Source: Enterococcus caccae ATCC BAA-1240 (GTDB lineage Bacteria; Bacillota; Bacilli; Lactobacillales; Enterococcaceae). From it: a stretch of 64,000 nt of DNA. This document shows positions 46,983 through 56,884 of this stretch, one piece after another. Position 1 is the first letter of the stretch. Each line of letters begins with the position of its first letter. The notes below the pieces were generated by a model, which was not told where the DNA came from, ran no database searches, and worked only from the letters and a program-made list of their open reading frames with translations. The DNA lies in assembly GCF_000407145.1 (NCBI RefSeq), contig NZ_KE136472.1, positions 248,001-312,000 of the forward strand, read 5' to 3'. Made by a program: the position numbers and the translations under genes.

Positions 46983-49900
46983 ATGAAGTGGAGTATCCCA
47001 GAACGAATCGTTGAGCGCGGTCGAGAGTATATGAAAGAAGGCAGAGTTTTGTCAGTCATTCAAGATTCGGATCGGAAAGTGTGGCATGCTGAAGTTTTAG
47101 GAAGTGAATTGTATCGTGTGCAATTAGACGGTACAGCCAAAGAAAATGATATCTGTGAATGCCCTTATTGGAAGGATCATGGCTACTGCAAACATACAGT
47201 AGCTGTTGAATTGTACCTGCGCCAAAAAGGAACTGCTCGAGTTATAAAAGCCGATCAGCCTGTTTCATTTGAAAAACGAACCTTGTCTATCTCAGAGATG
47301 TTTACTAAAGGTTTCGCCAAATTGAATCACTCAGAGGAAAAAATCAAAATTACCCCTCTTACAGTTGAATATATTGTAGATGTGATCGAAACAAATAGTT
47401 ATTATCCAGAATTAGCAGTGTTAGGGATCTCATTGCGTTTGGGTTATCGAGGTGTGAAGCCTAAAACATATATTATTAAAAATATTGGGGAGTTTTTCCA
47501 AACTTTTCAAAAAGAAGGCACATTTTTGATTAACAAGCAGCATCATTTTGATCTAATGAAAGAAGCTTTTCCAATCGAAAGTCAAGAGCTGTTGGCACAA
47601 TTAGCGGCGATTTATCAAACAAGCCAATTATTAGGTGCCAATGGACTTCAGGTCAAAGGGAAAATCGATAAACGATATCTTGTGTTACCGATCGATCAAG
47701 GACAGGCTTTACTTGAAAAAATGAGCAAAGTTCCTCATTTTCAGTTAAATGATGAAGGTAAAAAGTATCGACACTTGTCTTTTATAAAAGGAGATTTACC
47801 GATTTATTTTGATTTAAGTAAATTGGAAAGTAATCAGTATAGATTGAGGATCGATGACCAGTTGACCACCTTTTTGACTCATTACCAATGGGGGTTTAGT
47901 AATGAACAAGTATATATTTTTACGCAAGAGCAAGAAGCAATCTATACCACCTTGTTACAGTTATTAAAACGTGTGGAAAAACCGGAGATTCTATATGAAA
48001 AAGCTGAGTTATCTGATTTGTTTGGTTCAGTAATTCCCTTATTGAAAAAAATTGGGACAGTATCTGTTAGTCATGAAGTAGCCGACGAAGTGGTTTATCA
48101 TCCTCTTGAAACGATTTTTATTTTTCGGAAAATTAAAGGCATGATCAAAGTACGTCTGGACTTTACTTATGGAGAGGTAGTCTTTTCAACGGATGAAGAA
48201 CACTCAATTGCATCAAGGGATAACCAAGAAGTAGTGCGCGATAGTAAAAAGGAACAGGAAATCGTAGAGCAGTTCGCCGCTTTTGGTTATCAAAAAACAG
48301 CAGATGGTTATGAAAAAGCGTTACCTGTGGGCGAGCGTTTGTATTATTTTTTTAAAGCGGAAGTGCCAACATTTCGTCGTTTAGGGGAAGTTCGTATGGG
48401 TAAAAAATTGCGGGAACTTTACTTAGATGCAGCGCATCATCAACCAATGATCGAAGTTTCTGAATCGGATTCTTGGTTGGATGTTCGCTTTGATGTTACA
48501 GGGATTGCAGAACAAGAAATTGACGCAGTTTTGGCCAGTTTATTGCGTAATGATCGTTTTTATACGTTGGAAACTGGGGAAGTTCTATCGTTAGATTCTG
48601 AAGAGTTTCAACAGACCAGTGAAGTACTAACAATGCTGAGACAGAATATGAAAAATGTGCAGGGAACGATCCAGGTACCAAGAAATCAAGGGTTGATGAT
48701 CGAAAACATGTTGGAAAATAATAGTCAAGCGCATTTTTCAGATTCTTTTAAAGTAATGGTTTCAAATTTGACGCATCCAGAAAACTTTGCAGTAACACTG
48801 CCTGAAAAAATTCAAGCAACACTTAGGTCTTACCAAATCGATGGATTTAAATGGCTAAAAATGCTTAGTTATTATCAATTTGGTGGGATTTTAGCGGATG
48901 AAATGGGCTTAGGGAAGACGTTACAAACGATTACCTATTTATTGTCTGAAAAAGAAGAACAAAAGCAAAAAGGAGCCGCTTTGATTGTAGCACCTGCTAG
49001 TCTGATCTATAATTGGGCAGCAGAGATTAAAAAATTTGCACCTGATTTACAAGCTGAAGTTGTTGCTGGTAATAAAGCGGAGCGTGAAAGACTGGCTAAT
49101 CAACCTGATTTAGATGTTGTGATTACCTCATATGCGAGTTTAAGGCAAGATATTGAGATGTACCAAGCGTTGAATTTAGGATACTTGATTTTAGATGAGG
49201 CTCAAATGGTGAAAAATAGTGGGACAAAAACAGCTCAAGCGTTGAAAAGTTTAACAGTACCTCAACGATTTGCATTAAGTGGAACCCCTATTGAGAATAA
49301 TATTGATGAATTATGGTCGATCTTCCAAATGATTTTACCAGGACTATTTCCGTCTAAAACATTGTTTAGATCGATGAAACCAGAAGAAATTGCTAAAATG
49401 ATTCAGCCGTTTATTCTAAGAAGAGATAAGAAAACGGTTCTGGCTGATTTACCAGATAAGATCGAAAGTAATCTATACAGTGTATTAACGGAAGAACAAA
49501 AAACAGTTTACTTGGCTTATCTGAAACAAATGCAAGAAGATGTCAGTCAAATGGATCAAGACACCTTCAAGAAAAACCGTTTAAGCATTTTAGCTGGTTT
49601 AACTCGTTTACGTCAAATTTGCTGTGATCCTCGTTTGTTTATCGACGATTACACAGGTGGTTCCGGTAAATTAGAACAAGTCAAAGACTTATTGGTAGCA
49701 GCTAAAGAAAACAATCGGCGTGTATTACTTTTTTCACAGTTTACGAGTATGTTATCCATTATTGAAAGTGAATTATCTGAGCTAGGCCTAACGACATTTT
49801 ATTTACGTGGAAGTACGAAACCGAAAGAACGAATGGAAATGGCAGATGCGTTCAACGCTGGTGAGAAGGATGTCTTTTTGATCTCGTTGAAAGCTGGAGG

Positions 49901-50180
49901 AACTGGATTAAACTTAACCGGAGCGGATACCGTGATTCTGTATGACTTATGGTGGAATCCAGCAGTAGAAGAGCAAGCTGCTGGACGAGCACACCGTATT
50001 GGACAAAAAAACGTTGTTGAAGTTTGGCGAATGATTGCAGAAGGAACAGTTGAAGAAAAAATGGATTCCTTACAGCAAGAAAAACGTGAGTTATTCCAGA
50101 AAGTGATTCAAGGAAATGAAGAACAACTAGCTAAAATGACAGAAGATGATATTCGGACGATTTTGAGTATTGGTGAATAA
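46983..50180 (+). CDS. SWIM-domain SNF2-family helicase/ATPase
   Basis: A 1065-residue DNA-dependent ATPase. A SWIM zinc-binding motif opens the protein (about 58-75, CECPYWKDHGYCKHTVAVEL), followed by the bacterial SNF2-associated domain. The SNF2 motor begins near residue 600: motif I ILADEMGLGKTLQTI, motif II LILDEAQMVKN, motif III LSGTPIEN, and the C-terminal lobe VLLFSQFTSML, SLKAGGTGLNLTGAD and AAGRAHRIGQ. All catalytic motifs are intact. Such proteins remodel protein-DNA or nucleic-acid structures; the substrate in bacteria is not established. Its 20-base spacing from sbcC and strong AGGAGGTG site place it in the sbcDC operon, pointing to DNA repair. Confidence 0.9.
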   Translation: MKWSIPERIVERGREYMKEGRVLSVIQDSDRKVWHAEVLGSELYRVQLDGTAKENDICECPYWKDHGYCKHTVAVELYLRQKGTARVIKADQPVSFEKRTLSISEMFTKGFAKLNHSEEKIKITPLTVEYIVDVIETNSYYPELAVLGISLRLGYRGVKPKTYIIKNIGEFFQTFQKEGTFLINKQHHFDLMKEAFPIESQELLAQLAAIYQTSQLLGANGLQVKGKIDKRYLVLPIDQGQALLEKMSKVPHFQLNDEGKKYRHLSFIKGDLPIYFDLSKLESNQYRLRIDDQLTTFLTHYQWGFSNEQVYIFTQEQEAIYTTLLQLLKRVEKPEILYEKAELSDLFGSVIPLLKKIGTVSVSHEVADEVVYHPLETIFIFRKIKGMIKVRLDFTYGEVVFSTDEEHSIASRDNQEVVRDSKKEQEIVEQFAAFGYQKTADGYEKALPVGERLYYFFKAEVPTFRRLGEVRMGKKLRELYLDAAHHQPMIEVSESDSWLDVRFDVTGIAEQEIDAVLASLLRNDRFYTLETGEVLSLDSEEFQQTSEVLTMLRQNMKNVQGTIQVPRNQGLMIENMLENNSQAHFSDSFKVMVSNLTHPENFAVTLPEKIQATLRSYQIDGFKWLKMLSYYQFGGILADEMGLGKTLQTITYLLSEKEEQKQKGAALIVAPASLIYNWAAEIKKFAPDLQAEVVAGNKAERERLANQPDLDVVITSYASLRQDIEMYQALNLGYLILDEAQMVKNSGTKTAQALKSLTVPQRFALSGTPIENNIDELWSIFQMILPGLFPSKTLFRSMKPEEIAKMIQPFILRRDKKTVLADLPDKIESNLYSVLTEEQKTVYLAYLKQMQEDVSQMDQDTFKKNRLSILAGLTRLRQICCDPRLFIDDYTGGSGKLEQVKDLLVAAKENNRRVLLFSQFTSMLSIIESELSELGLTTFYLRGSTKPKERMEMADAFNAGEKDVFLISLKAGGTGLNLTGADTVILYDLWWNPAVEEQAAGRAHRIGQKNVVEVWRMIAEGTVEEKMDSLQQEKRELFQKVIQGNEEQLAKMTEDDIRTILSIGE

Positions 50181-50183
50181 AAA

Positions 50184-50352
50184 ACGAGGATGGGACAGAA
50201 GCGTTTAATCCCGAGAACTAAGTAGGTACTGTACAACAATGTTTATCTGCGACGAGCCTTTAGCGAGAAAGCATCAACTCATTCCTCGTTGTGTTTTACA
50301 GCAATTTCAGTTTATTTCCGAGGGGATTGATTCTGCTTTTACCGTTTATTCG
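50184..50352 (+). repeat. Dispersed intergenic repeat, copy B
   Basis: The longest copy in the window. It begins GGATGGGACAGAAGCGTTTA, right after the SNF2 stop, and ends CCGTTTATTCGC. Its reverse complement matches copy A (18711-18790 and 18899-18932), and its two ends match the shorter copy C. It is non-coding and followed directly by a terminator hairpin. Confidence 0.8.
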
Positions 50353-50358
50353 CATTTA

Positions 50359-50407
50359 GGGTGTGAAACAAAAGTGATTTTTACTTTTGTTCCACACCCA
50401 TTTTTTT
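50359..50407. terminator. Bidirectional terminator between SNF2 and HAD genes
   Basis: A 17-base stem with one mismatch (50359-50375 with 50383-50399) followed by seven T. Confidence 0.88.
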
Positions 50408-50412
50408 GTTTA

Positions 50413-51123
50413 TTATGAAAATAGTGATTGAATTGTCGGGAATAAATCCTCAAATGAAGTGACTTCTTTAATGTGGTAGGGTTTTTCGCCAACTGGCATT
50501 TCTCGTAAACGATGATTGAACCACAAAGATTTCCAGCCACCATTTTTTGCGCCAGCAATATCATTTTCAAAACTATCTCCAACATACAACGTGTGTTCAC
50601 ACTCCATGTTGAACTCTTTTGCAGCAAGGTCAAAAATTTCTCTTTCAGGTTTTTGAAAACCAGTACTTTGGGAAATAATGATATTATCAGTAGGAACCCA
50701 ATTTTCCAATTGAAGTTGTTTTACCTTTTTGAATTGATGATCTGTTGGACCATTTGTGATGATTCCCATCGGAATATTTTTTTCTTTCAAGAAATCAAAT
50801 ACTTTTTTTACTTCTGGATGCATCACAATATTATCCAATTCATCTTCGTAGGTTTTTTGAAAAGTTAGACCGTCAGTTTGTGAAACGGCTGGATAACTTA
50901 GATCTTTTAACGACTCATTGATGCGATAAAAGCGCATAAATTCTAGTGTCCATTCACCAGACATGACTTTCGGAAAGGTTTCGTCGCTATGGAATCGAAA
51001 ACGAATATACAGCGCATGCATATCTTCTCCTTTTACACAAGGAAAGACCGATTTGATTGCATTTCTAAACGGTTGTTGCTGGTCATAAATTGTATCATCC
51101 ACATCAAAAACAATGGTTTTCAT
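50413..51123 (-). CDS. HAD-superfamily hydrolase (phosphatase)
   Basis: A 236-residue HAD-like hydrolase with a cap. Motif I is VFDVDDTIYDQ with the nucleophilic Asp7 and Asp9. Motif II is GIITNGPTDHQ, motif III Lys lies in FQKPEREIFDLA, and motif IV is LYVGDSFENDIAGAKNGGWK. The closest resemblance is to the YjjG/YfnB-like nucleotide or sugar-phosphate phosphatases, but substrate is unknown. The start follows AAGGGGTG. Confidence 0.88.
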   Translation of the reverse strand: MKTIVFDVDDTIYDQQQPFRNAIKSVFPCVKGEDMHALYIRFRFHSDETFPKVMSGEWTLEFMRFYRINESLKDLSYPAVSQTDGLTFQKTYEDELDNIVMHPEVKKVFDFLKEKNIPMGIITNGPTDHQFKKVKQLQLENWVPTDNIIISQSTGFQKPEREIFDLAAKEFNMECEHTLYVGDSFENDIAGAKNGGWKSLWFNHRLREMPVGEKPYHIKEVTSFEDLFPTIQSLFS

Positions 51124-51180
51124 TTAAAAAGTTACACCCCTTATAAATTTTCAGAAAAATTTTCCAAATCCTTTTTCATT

Positions 51181-51339
51181 GTAGCGAACTTTTTCACAAA
51201 AGAACAGAAAGAATTTTTTAATTTAGATGAGAATGTCGATGAAAATAAACTACTAAAAGAAGAGTTTCAGATAATGCAAGCTACAAAAAAGCACTTTCTC
51301 GATCAGAAAGTGAATAAAAAAACATATTTTGTCTATTGA
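51181..51339 (+). pseudogene. Orphan C-terminal coding remnant
   Basis: The frame reads VANFFTKEQKEFFNLDENVD, then ENKLLKEEFQIMQATKKHFL, then DQKVNKKTYFVY and a TGA. It looks like the end of a real soluble protein, but no ATG, GTG or TTG precedes it in frame near a ribosome site, and upstream bases belong to the HAD gene's leader on the other strand. The family is not recognised. Confidence 0.4.
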
Positions 51340-51400
51340 TTCTTCAAAAAAGTATTATCGAAAGTAGTTTTTTGAAGTGGTGGAAAAACTCTACATTTAG

Positions 51401-51468
51401 TATAATAAAAACAGAAACACCGATCAGGCCTATCTTCCCCAAGACATAAGCAACTCATCGGTGTTTTT
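51401..51468 (+). ncRNA. Candidate short RNA with terminator hairpin
   Basis: A perfect TATAAT (51401-51406) is followed within nine bases by a hairpin (51415-51424 pairing with 51457-51466, 32-base loop) ending in six T. The transcript would be about 55-60 bases. No good -35 hexamer is present. The loop contains CAGGCCTATCTTCCCCAAGA. The call rests only on the promoter-like and terminator-like elements being so close. Confidence 0.3.
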
Positions 51469-51562
51469 TATGATGTACATGTATATGTCTAATTTAACAA
51501 ATTGCTTGCTACTTTTCAAGTTATTAACATAACAGCGATCAGCGCCTTTCAAAATGTATAAA

Positions 51563-51592
51563 AAACTGGAGAGAATGTCTTCTCTCCAGTTT
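51563..51592 (-). terminator. Terminator of the small membrane protein gene
   Basis: A perfect 13-base-pair stem (51563-51575 with 51580-51592). On the minus strand it is followed by a T-rich tail. Confidence 0.85.
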
Positions 51593-51625
51593 ATGAATTC
51601 ATTGATCACGAACTGTTGCTCTTGT

Positions 51626-51973
51626 TTATTTCCTTTTTTTCGTATCCCCAATAACGAAAGTCGCTCCAAATATAATCGATAATACAGACCAAATATATAG
51701 GTCTCCATAACCACCTGCGAGCAAGAAAGCGATGATTCCCCCTGCAATATAAAATCCAGCAGCGACAAAACCGCCATTACCAGTTGTATTTCTAGTTGCA
51801 ATCGCAATAATTCCAGCCACTAATAGGCAGATAGCTAGTAACATTCCAGCACTTCCACCAGCTTCGCCATTGTTTTGCATGCTGTTTGCTAATCCTGCAA
51901 CACAGGATTGAAATAAGACTAATAATGAGAGAATAATACTGATAATGCCAATCACTAATTTTGTTGTTTTCAA
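51626..51973 (-). CDS. Small membrane protein, 115 aa
   Basis: Four hydrophobic segments are visible: LVIGIISIILSLLVLFQSCV, AGMLLAICLLVAGIIAIAT, GFVAAGFYIAGGIIAFLLAG and IWSVLSIIFGATFVIG, with a basic tail DTKKRK. It resembles small DUF4064- or TM2-like proteins of lactic acid bacteria, but I cannot fix the family. TTG 51973 is chosen because AGGAG lies seven bases upstream; the frame extends to 52009 without a better site. Monocistronic, with its own terminator. Confidence 0.7.
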   Translation of the reverse strand: MKTTKLVIGIISIILSLLVLFQSCVAGLANSMQNNGEAGGSAGMLLAICLLVAGIIAIATRNTTGNGGFVAAGFYIAGGIIAFLLAGGYGDLYIWSVLSIIFGATFVIGDTKKRK

Positions 51974-52161
51974 TTTAACACTCCTTATAAACTTAAATAG
52001 GGTATACAACTCTATCTATAATATAGGTAAAAGAAATTTTTTTCAATATGAATTTTGGTTATTTATTATTCTATTTTGAATTATTTTTGACCTAAAGTGA
52101 ATAGAACTATTTTTTGTCAAATGGGTTTACCAACATAGTGTTAATTTAACTCTTTCAAACT

Positions 52162-52190
52162 TTGCATACAAGTCTTTCTTTGCGTATAAT
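52162..52190 (+). promoter_or_regulatory. Promoter of the ABC exporter gene
   Basis: TTGCAT (52162-52167), a 17-base spacer and TATAAT (52185-52190), 30 bases before the start codon. Confidence 0.7.
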
Positions 52191-52220
52191 AGTGGTAGTG
52201 TCAAAAGAAAGAGGGAGATT

Positions 52221-53936
52221 ATGTTAAAACGATTTTTTAGTTATTATCGACCATACAAGCACTTATTTATTTTAGATTTCGGTTGTGCTGTTTTAGCAGG
52301 TTTACTGGAATTATCATTTCCAGTGGTAGTAAATCAAGTCATTGATAAAATCATGCCCAAGGGGAATTTCCGATTAATTGCATTAGCCTGTGCAGGGTTG
52401 CTTTTATTTTATATACTAAATACTATTTTGCAGTATATTGTGGTCTTTTTTGGTCATAAATTGGGTGTAAATATTGAAACAGATATGCGTCGGGAATTAT
52501 ACGGACACTTGCAGACGCAGCCATTTGAATATTATGATAATCAAAAGACGGGGAAATTGATGAGCCGATTGACAACGGATTTGTTTGAAATCTCAGAGGT
52601 TGCTCACCATGGACCAGAAGATGTTTTTATTACGGTTATGACGTTAGTCGGATCTTTTTATTTGATGCTTAGAATCCATGTACAACTAGCTTTGGCTACG
52701 TTTATTGTTTTGCCATTCATTACAATTGCCTTGGTCTTTTTCAATAAAAAGATGACAAAAGTCAATACTAAGATTTATGATAATCTCGGTGACTTTAACG
52801 CAGGTGTTGAGGCATCAGTTAGCGGAATTCGGGTGACTCAATCTTTTGCCAATGAGCCTTTTGAGCGTCGCCGTTTTGAAGGATTGAATCAAGCGTATCG
52901 CCAATCAAAAATCACCTTTTATAAAGTAATGGGGATTAGTTCAGCTTATAATTACTTTTTAATTCGTTTGATTAACTTGTTTACACTGATCTTTGGAGCC
53001 TATTACACAATCAAAGGCGAGATTACTGATGGGCAATTTGTCGGATTTATTCTATTATCCAACGTTTTTGTTCGTCCAATCGAAAAAGTCAATAATATGA
53101 TTGAAAGTTATCCGAAGGGGATTGCTGGTTTTAAACGATTTACTGAAGAAATCGATAAGAAGCCAACTATTCAAGACAAACCAGATGCAGTTTCAATTGA
53201 TCATTTACATGGAGATATTATTTATGATGATGTTTCATTTTCATATGCAGATTCTACAAAAGTGTTAAATCATATCAATTTGCAGATTGTCCCGGGCGAA
53301 ACAGTCGCTTTTGTCGGGCAAAGTGGTTCAGGAAAAACGACACTGTGTAACTTATTACCACGCTTTTATGAAGTAACTGAAGGGAAAATCACAATTGATG
53401 GTATCGATGTTCAAGATATGACACTGGCTTCTTTGAGAAGCCAAATTGGAATCGTCCAACAAGATGTTTTCTTATTTCCAGGAACAATTCGAGAGAATAT
53501 TGCATATGGAAAACTTGATGCAACTGAAGAAGAAATCCAAAAGGCAGTTCGATTAGCTCATTTAGAAAAAGTAGTTGATCAACTGTCGGAAGGATTAGAT
53601 ACAATGATCGGGGAGCGTGGGGTTAAACTATCTGGTGGTCAAAAACAACGGGTAGCGATTGCACGGATGTTCTTAAAAAATCCACCGATTTTGATTCTGG
53701 ACGAGGCAACTTCTGCCTTAGATACGGAAACTGAACAAGTAATTCAAGAATCCTTGAATTCATTAGCTGAAGGTAGGACAACCTTGATTATTGCTCATCG
53801 CTTAGCAACAATCAAACATGCGACAAGAATCATCGTTGTGAGCGATCAAGGGATCTTGGAAGAAGGAACACATAAAGAACTACTTGAAAAAGGTGGACAT
53901 TACCGTCGCCTACATGATGCACAATTTAGAGAGTAA
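52221..53936 (+). CDS. ABC transporter, fused permease/ATPase (MsbA/LmrA type)
   Basis: A 571-residue half-transporter that would dimerise. Residues 1-310 hold six membrane helices and the coupling segment QPFEYYDNQKTGKLMSRLTT. Residues about 330-571 are the ATPase: Walker A GQSGSGKTTL, Q-loop VQQDVFLFPGTI, signature [15 protein letters not shown], Walker B PILILDEATSALD and H-loop IAHRLATIK. All motifs are consensus, so it should be active alone. Substrate unknown; drugs, lipids or peptides are typical for the group. It has its own promoter. Confidence 0.9.
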   Translation: MLKRFFSYYRPYKHLFILDFGCAVLAGLLELSFPVVVNQVIDKIMPKGNFRLIALACAGLLLFYILNTILQYIVVFFGHKLGVNIETDMRRELYGHLQTQPFEYYDNQKTGKLMSRLTTDLFEISEVAHHGPEDVFITVMTLVGSFYLMLRIHVQLALATFIVLPFITIALVFFNKKMTKVNTKIYDNLGDFNAGVEASVSGIRVTQSFANEPFERRRFEGLNQAYRQSKITFYKVMGISSAYNYFLIRLINLFTLIFGAYYTIKGEITDGQFVGFILLSNVFVRPIEKVNNMIESYPKGIAGFKRFTEEIDKKPTIQDKPDAVSIDHLHGDIIYDDVSFSYADSTKVLNHINLQIVPGETVAFVGQSGSGKTTLCNLLPRFYEVTEGKITIDGIDVQDMTLASLRSQIGIVQQDVFLFPGTIRENIAYGKLDATEEEIQKAVRLAHLEKVVDQLSEGLDTMIGERGVKLSGGQKQRVAIARMFLKNPPILILDEATSALDTETEQVIQESLNSLAEGRTTLIIAHRLATIKHATRIIVVSDQGILEEGTHKELLEKGGHYRRLHDAQFRE

Positions 53937-53950
53937 AAAGAGTTATGATA

Positions 53951-54050
53951 GAAGTCTTTAGCCCTGAAAAATAAGAAAAACTTACGAAAATTGTTGTAAA
54001 TTTTCGCTTATTTCCGAGGGAGCTACTTCTGTTTCTGCTATTTATTCAGG
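53951..54050 (+). repeat. Dispersed intergenic repeat, copy C (short)
   Basis: A diverged, shorter version of copy B in the same orientation. AGAAGTCTTTAGCCCTGAAA aligns with the first bases of B, and CTTATTTCCGAGGGAGCTAC ... TTTATTCAG aligns with its last 45 bases. The middle of B is missing. Like the others it abuts a hairpin. Confidence 0.65.
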
Positions 54051-54053
54051 TTC

Positions 54054-54099
54054 AAAGAGAGTGAGGTATAACGATTTAAGTTATACCTCGCTCTCTTTT
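54054..54099. terminator. Bidirectional terminator between ABC exporter and trpS
   Basis: A stem of about 19 base pairs (54054-54072 with 54080-54099) with one mismatch, AAA on the left and TTTT on the right. Confidence 0.88.
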
Positions 54100-54105
54100 A
54101 TCTTA

Positions 54106-55482
<1,377 letters not shown>

Positions 55483-55881
55483 ATGTTGACACTTTATACT
55501 TCCCCAAGTTGTACGTCTTGCCGTAAGGCTCGTGCGTGGTTGCAAGAACACGAAATTCCATTCAAGGAAAGAAATATTTTTTCAGAACCATTGAATATTT
55601 CTGAACTGAAAGCAATTTTGCGAATGACAGAAGATGGAACAGAGGAGATTATCTCCACTCGTTCTAAGGTTTTCCAAAAACTTAATATGGATTTGGATGA
55701 ACTTCCGTTGCAGGACTTGCTAGAGTTAGTAAAAGAGAATCCTGGATTGTTGCGTCGACCAATAATGATTGATGAAAAAAGATTACAAGTTGGTTTTAAT
55801 GAGGATGAAATTCGACGTTTCTTGCCAAGAGGAGTTAGGCAGTTGGAATTACGTCAAGCGCAATTGATGGCAGGTTTATAA
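55483..55881 (+). CDS. spx: Redox-responsive transcriptional regulator Spx
   Basis: A 132-residue ArsC-fold protein that binds the RNA polymerase alpha subunit and controls the disulfide-stress response. The redox switch CTSC is at residues 10-13 ([17 protein letters not shown]), and RSKVFQKLN and [14 protein letters not shown] are family-typical. ATG 55483 has GGAG eight bases upstream; GTG 55474 overlaps that site. Spx is kept low by ClpXP with the adaptor SpxH; clpP and spxH are both in this window. Confidence 0.95.
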   Translation: MLTLYTSPSCTSCRKARAWLQEHEIPFKERNIFSEPLNISELKAILRMTEDGTEEIISTRSKVFQKLNMDLDELPLQDLLELVKENPGLLRRPIMIDEKRLQVGFNEDEIRRFLPRGVRQLELRQAQLMAGL

Positions 55882-55890
55882 AATGTACAG

Positions 55891-55926
55891 GAGAACCTTT
55901 GTCCTTGTGACAGAGGTTTTCTTTTT
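55891..55926 (+). terminator. spx terminator
   Basis: An imperfect stem (GAGAACCTTTGTC with GACAGAGGTTTTC) followed by TTTTTC. Confidence 0.7.
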
Positions 55927-56062
55927 CTATATGTTTTTACATAGTAACTGATTTATTTACTTTTTATAACTAGTTGTAAAAAAAATGAATATACGTTTAT
56001 AGAACAAGAGTTAAGGAATATACTAAGACAAGAGTTTATTTAGGAATATTATTACTTTTCCC

Positions 56063-56090
56063 TTTACATTTGGCGTGATTCCGCTACAAT
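56063..56090 (+). promoter_or_regulatory. mecA promoter
   Basis: TTTACA (56063-56068), a 16-base spacer and TACAAT (56085-56090). Confidence 0.65.
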
Positions 56091-56137
56091 GTACGTAAGA
56101 ATAAGTTTCCTGATTAGCAAAAGTGAGGTGTAGCGAC

Positions 56138-56788
56138 ATGGAAATGGAACATATCAATGAAAATACCATACGTGTGTTGATTGGCAATGAAGATCTAGCC
56201 GATAGAGGAATAACTTTTTTAGACCTATTAGGCAACCACAAAGAAGTAGAGAATTTTTTCTACAGTATTTTAGAAGAGGTTGATGTGGAAGACGAATTTC
56301 AAGGCAGTGAAGCTGTTACCTTTCAGGTTCTGCCAAAAAGTGATGGGTTAGAACTATTTATTAGTAAGAATGCATCAATCGATGAAGTTTCTAATTTTGA
56401 AGGCTTTAGCGATTTAAATTCAGAAGAAGTTAGTAATATAATTCGTAAACAAATAGAAGAGGATTTTGCTGATGAAACGCAAGAATTTGCTGATAATACA
56501 GTAAAAAATTTAGTGTTTGAGCTTAATGATTTTGATACAATGATCCAATTAGCAAATGAAGTTTTCTTGCAGTCTGTGATAGCGAATTTATATACATTTA
56601 AAGGGACATATTATCTCCAAACTATTTTCTTATTAGATGAATTGGGAAAAAATGATGTAGAAAATGAAGTGGCACAATTATTAGAATATGCAAATCTATC
56701 TGCTGTTACACCTGAGGCCTTGAATGAATATGGCACTTGTATTATGGAACGTAATGCGTTAGAACTAACAAGATACTATTTTGAATAA
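56138..56788 (+). CDS. mecA: Clp protease adaptor MecA
   Basis: A 216-residue adaptor that delivers substrates to ClpC-ClpP. The N-terminal substrate-binding part begins MEMEHINENTIRVLIGNEDL, followed by an acidic linker and the ClpC-binding C-terminal domain (FELNDFDTMIQLANEVFLQS ... LNEYGTCIMERNALELTRYY). This is not the beta-lactam resistance gene of the same name. ATG 56138 is preceded by GTGAGGTG; five extra codons upstream are not needed. The gene precedes coiA as in Bacillus. Confidence 0.94.
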   Translation: MEMEHINENTIRVLIGNEDLADRGITFLDLLGNHKEVENFFYSILEEVDVEDEFQGSEAVTFQVLPKSDGLELFISKNASIDEVSNFEGFSDLNSEEVSNIIRKQIEEDFADETQEFADNTVKNLVFELNDFDTMIQLANEVFLQSVIANLYTFKGTYYLQTIFLLDELGKNDVENEVAQLLEYANLSAVTPEALNEYGTCIMERNALELTRYYFE

Positions 56789-56791
56789 ACT

Positions 56792-56836
56792 AAAAAGACT
56801 GAGACAAAACGAGTACCGTTTTGTCTCAGTCTTTTT
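56792..56836. terminator. mecA terminator
   Basis: A perfect stem of about 19 base pairs (56792-56810 with 56818-56836) with A and T tracts on both sides. Confidence 0.9.
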
Positions 56837-56884
56837 GATGATAACTCTTTTTTCTCGCGTACCTTAATATAAGAGGTGAGACCT

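Larger units (their letters stand above)
51124..51625. other. Intergenic region with relic frame, possible small RNA and hairpins
   Basis: This 500-base stretch holds a start-less protein-like frame on the plus strand (51181-51339), a possible short RNA (51401-51468) and a minus-strand terminator (51563-51592). An open frame on the minus strand (51430-51807) is mostly a shadow of the small membrane protein gene and is not called. Confidence 0.6.

Noticed and set aside
51401-51600. Type I toxin-antitoxin (Fst/par-like) locus
   Set aside because: The short RNA and convergent hairpins look suggestive, but no small hydrophobic toxin peptide is encoded on the opposite strand.
51430-51807. 125-codon open frame on the minus strand
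   Set aside because: It overlaps the small membrane protein gene in another frame and crosses that gene's terminator. There is no ribosome site.
56138-56788. Methicillin-resistance gene mecA
   Set aside because: The protein is the Clp adaptor MecA, not a penicillin-binding protein; the shared name is coincidental.
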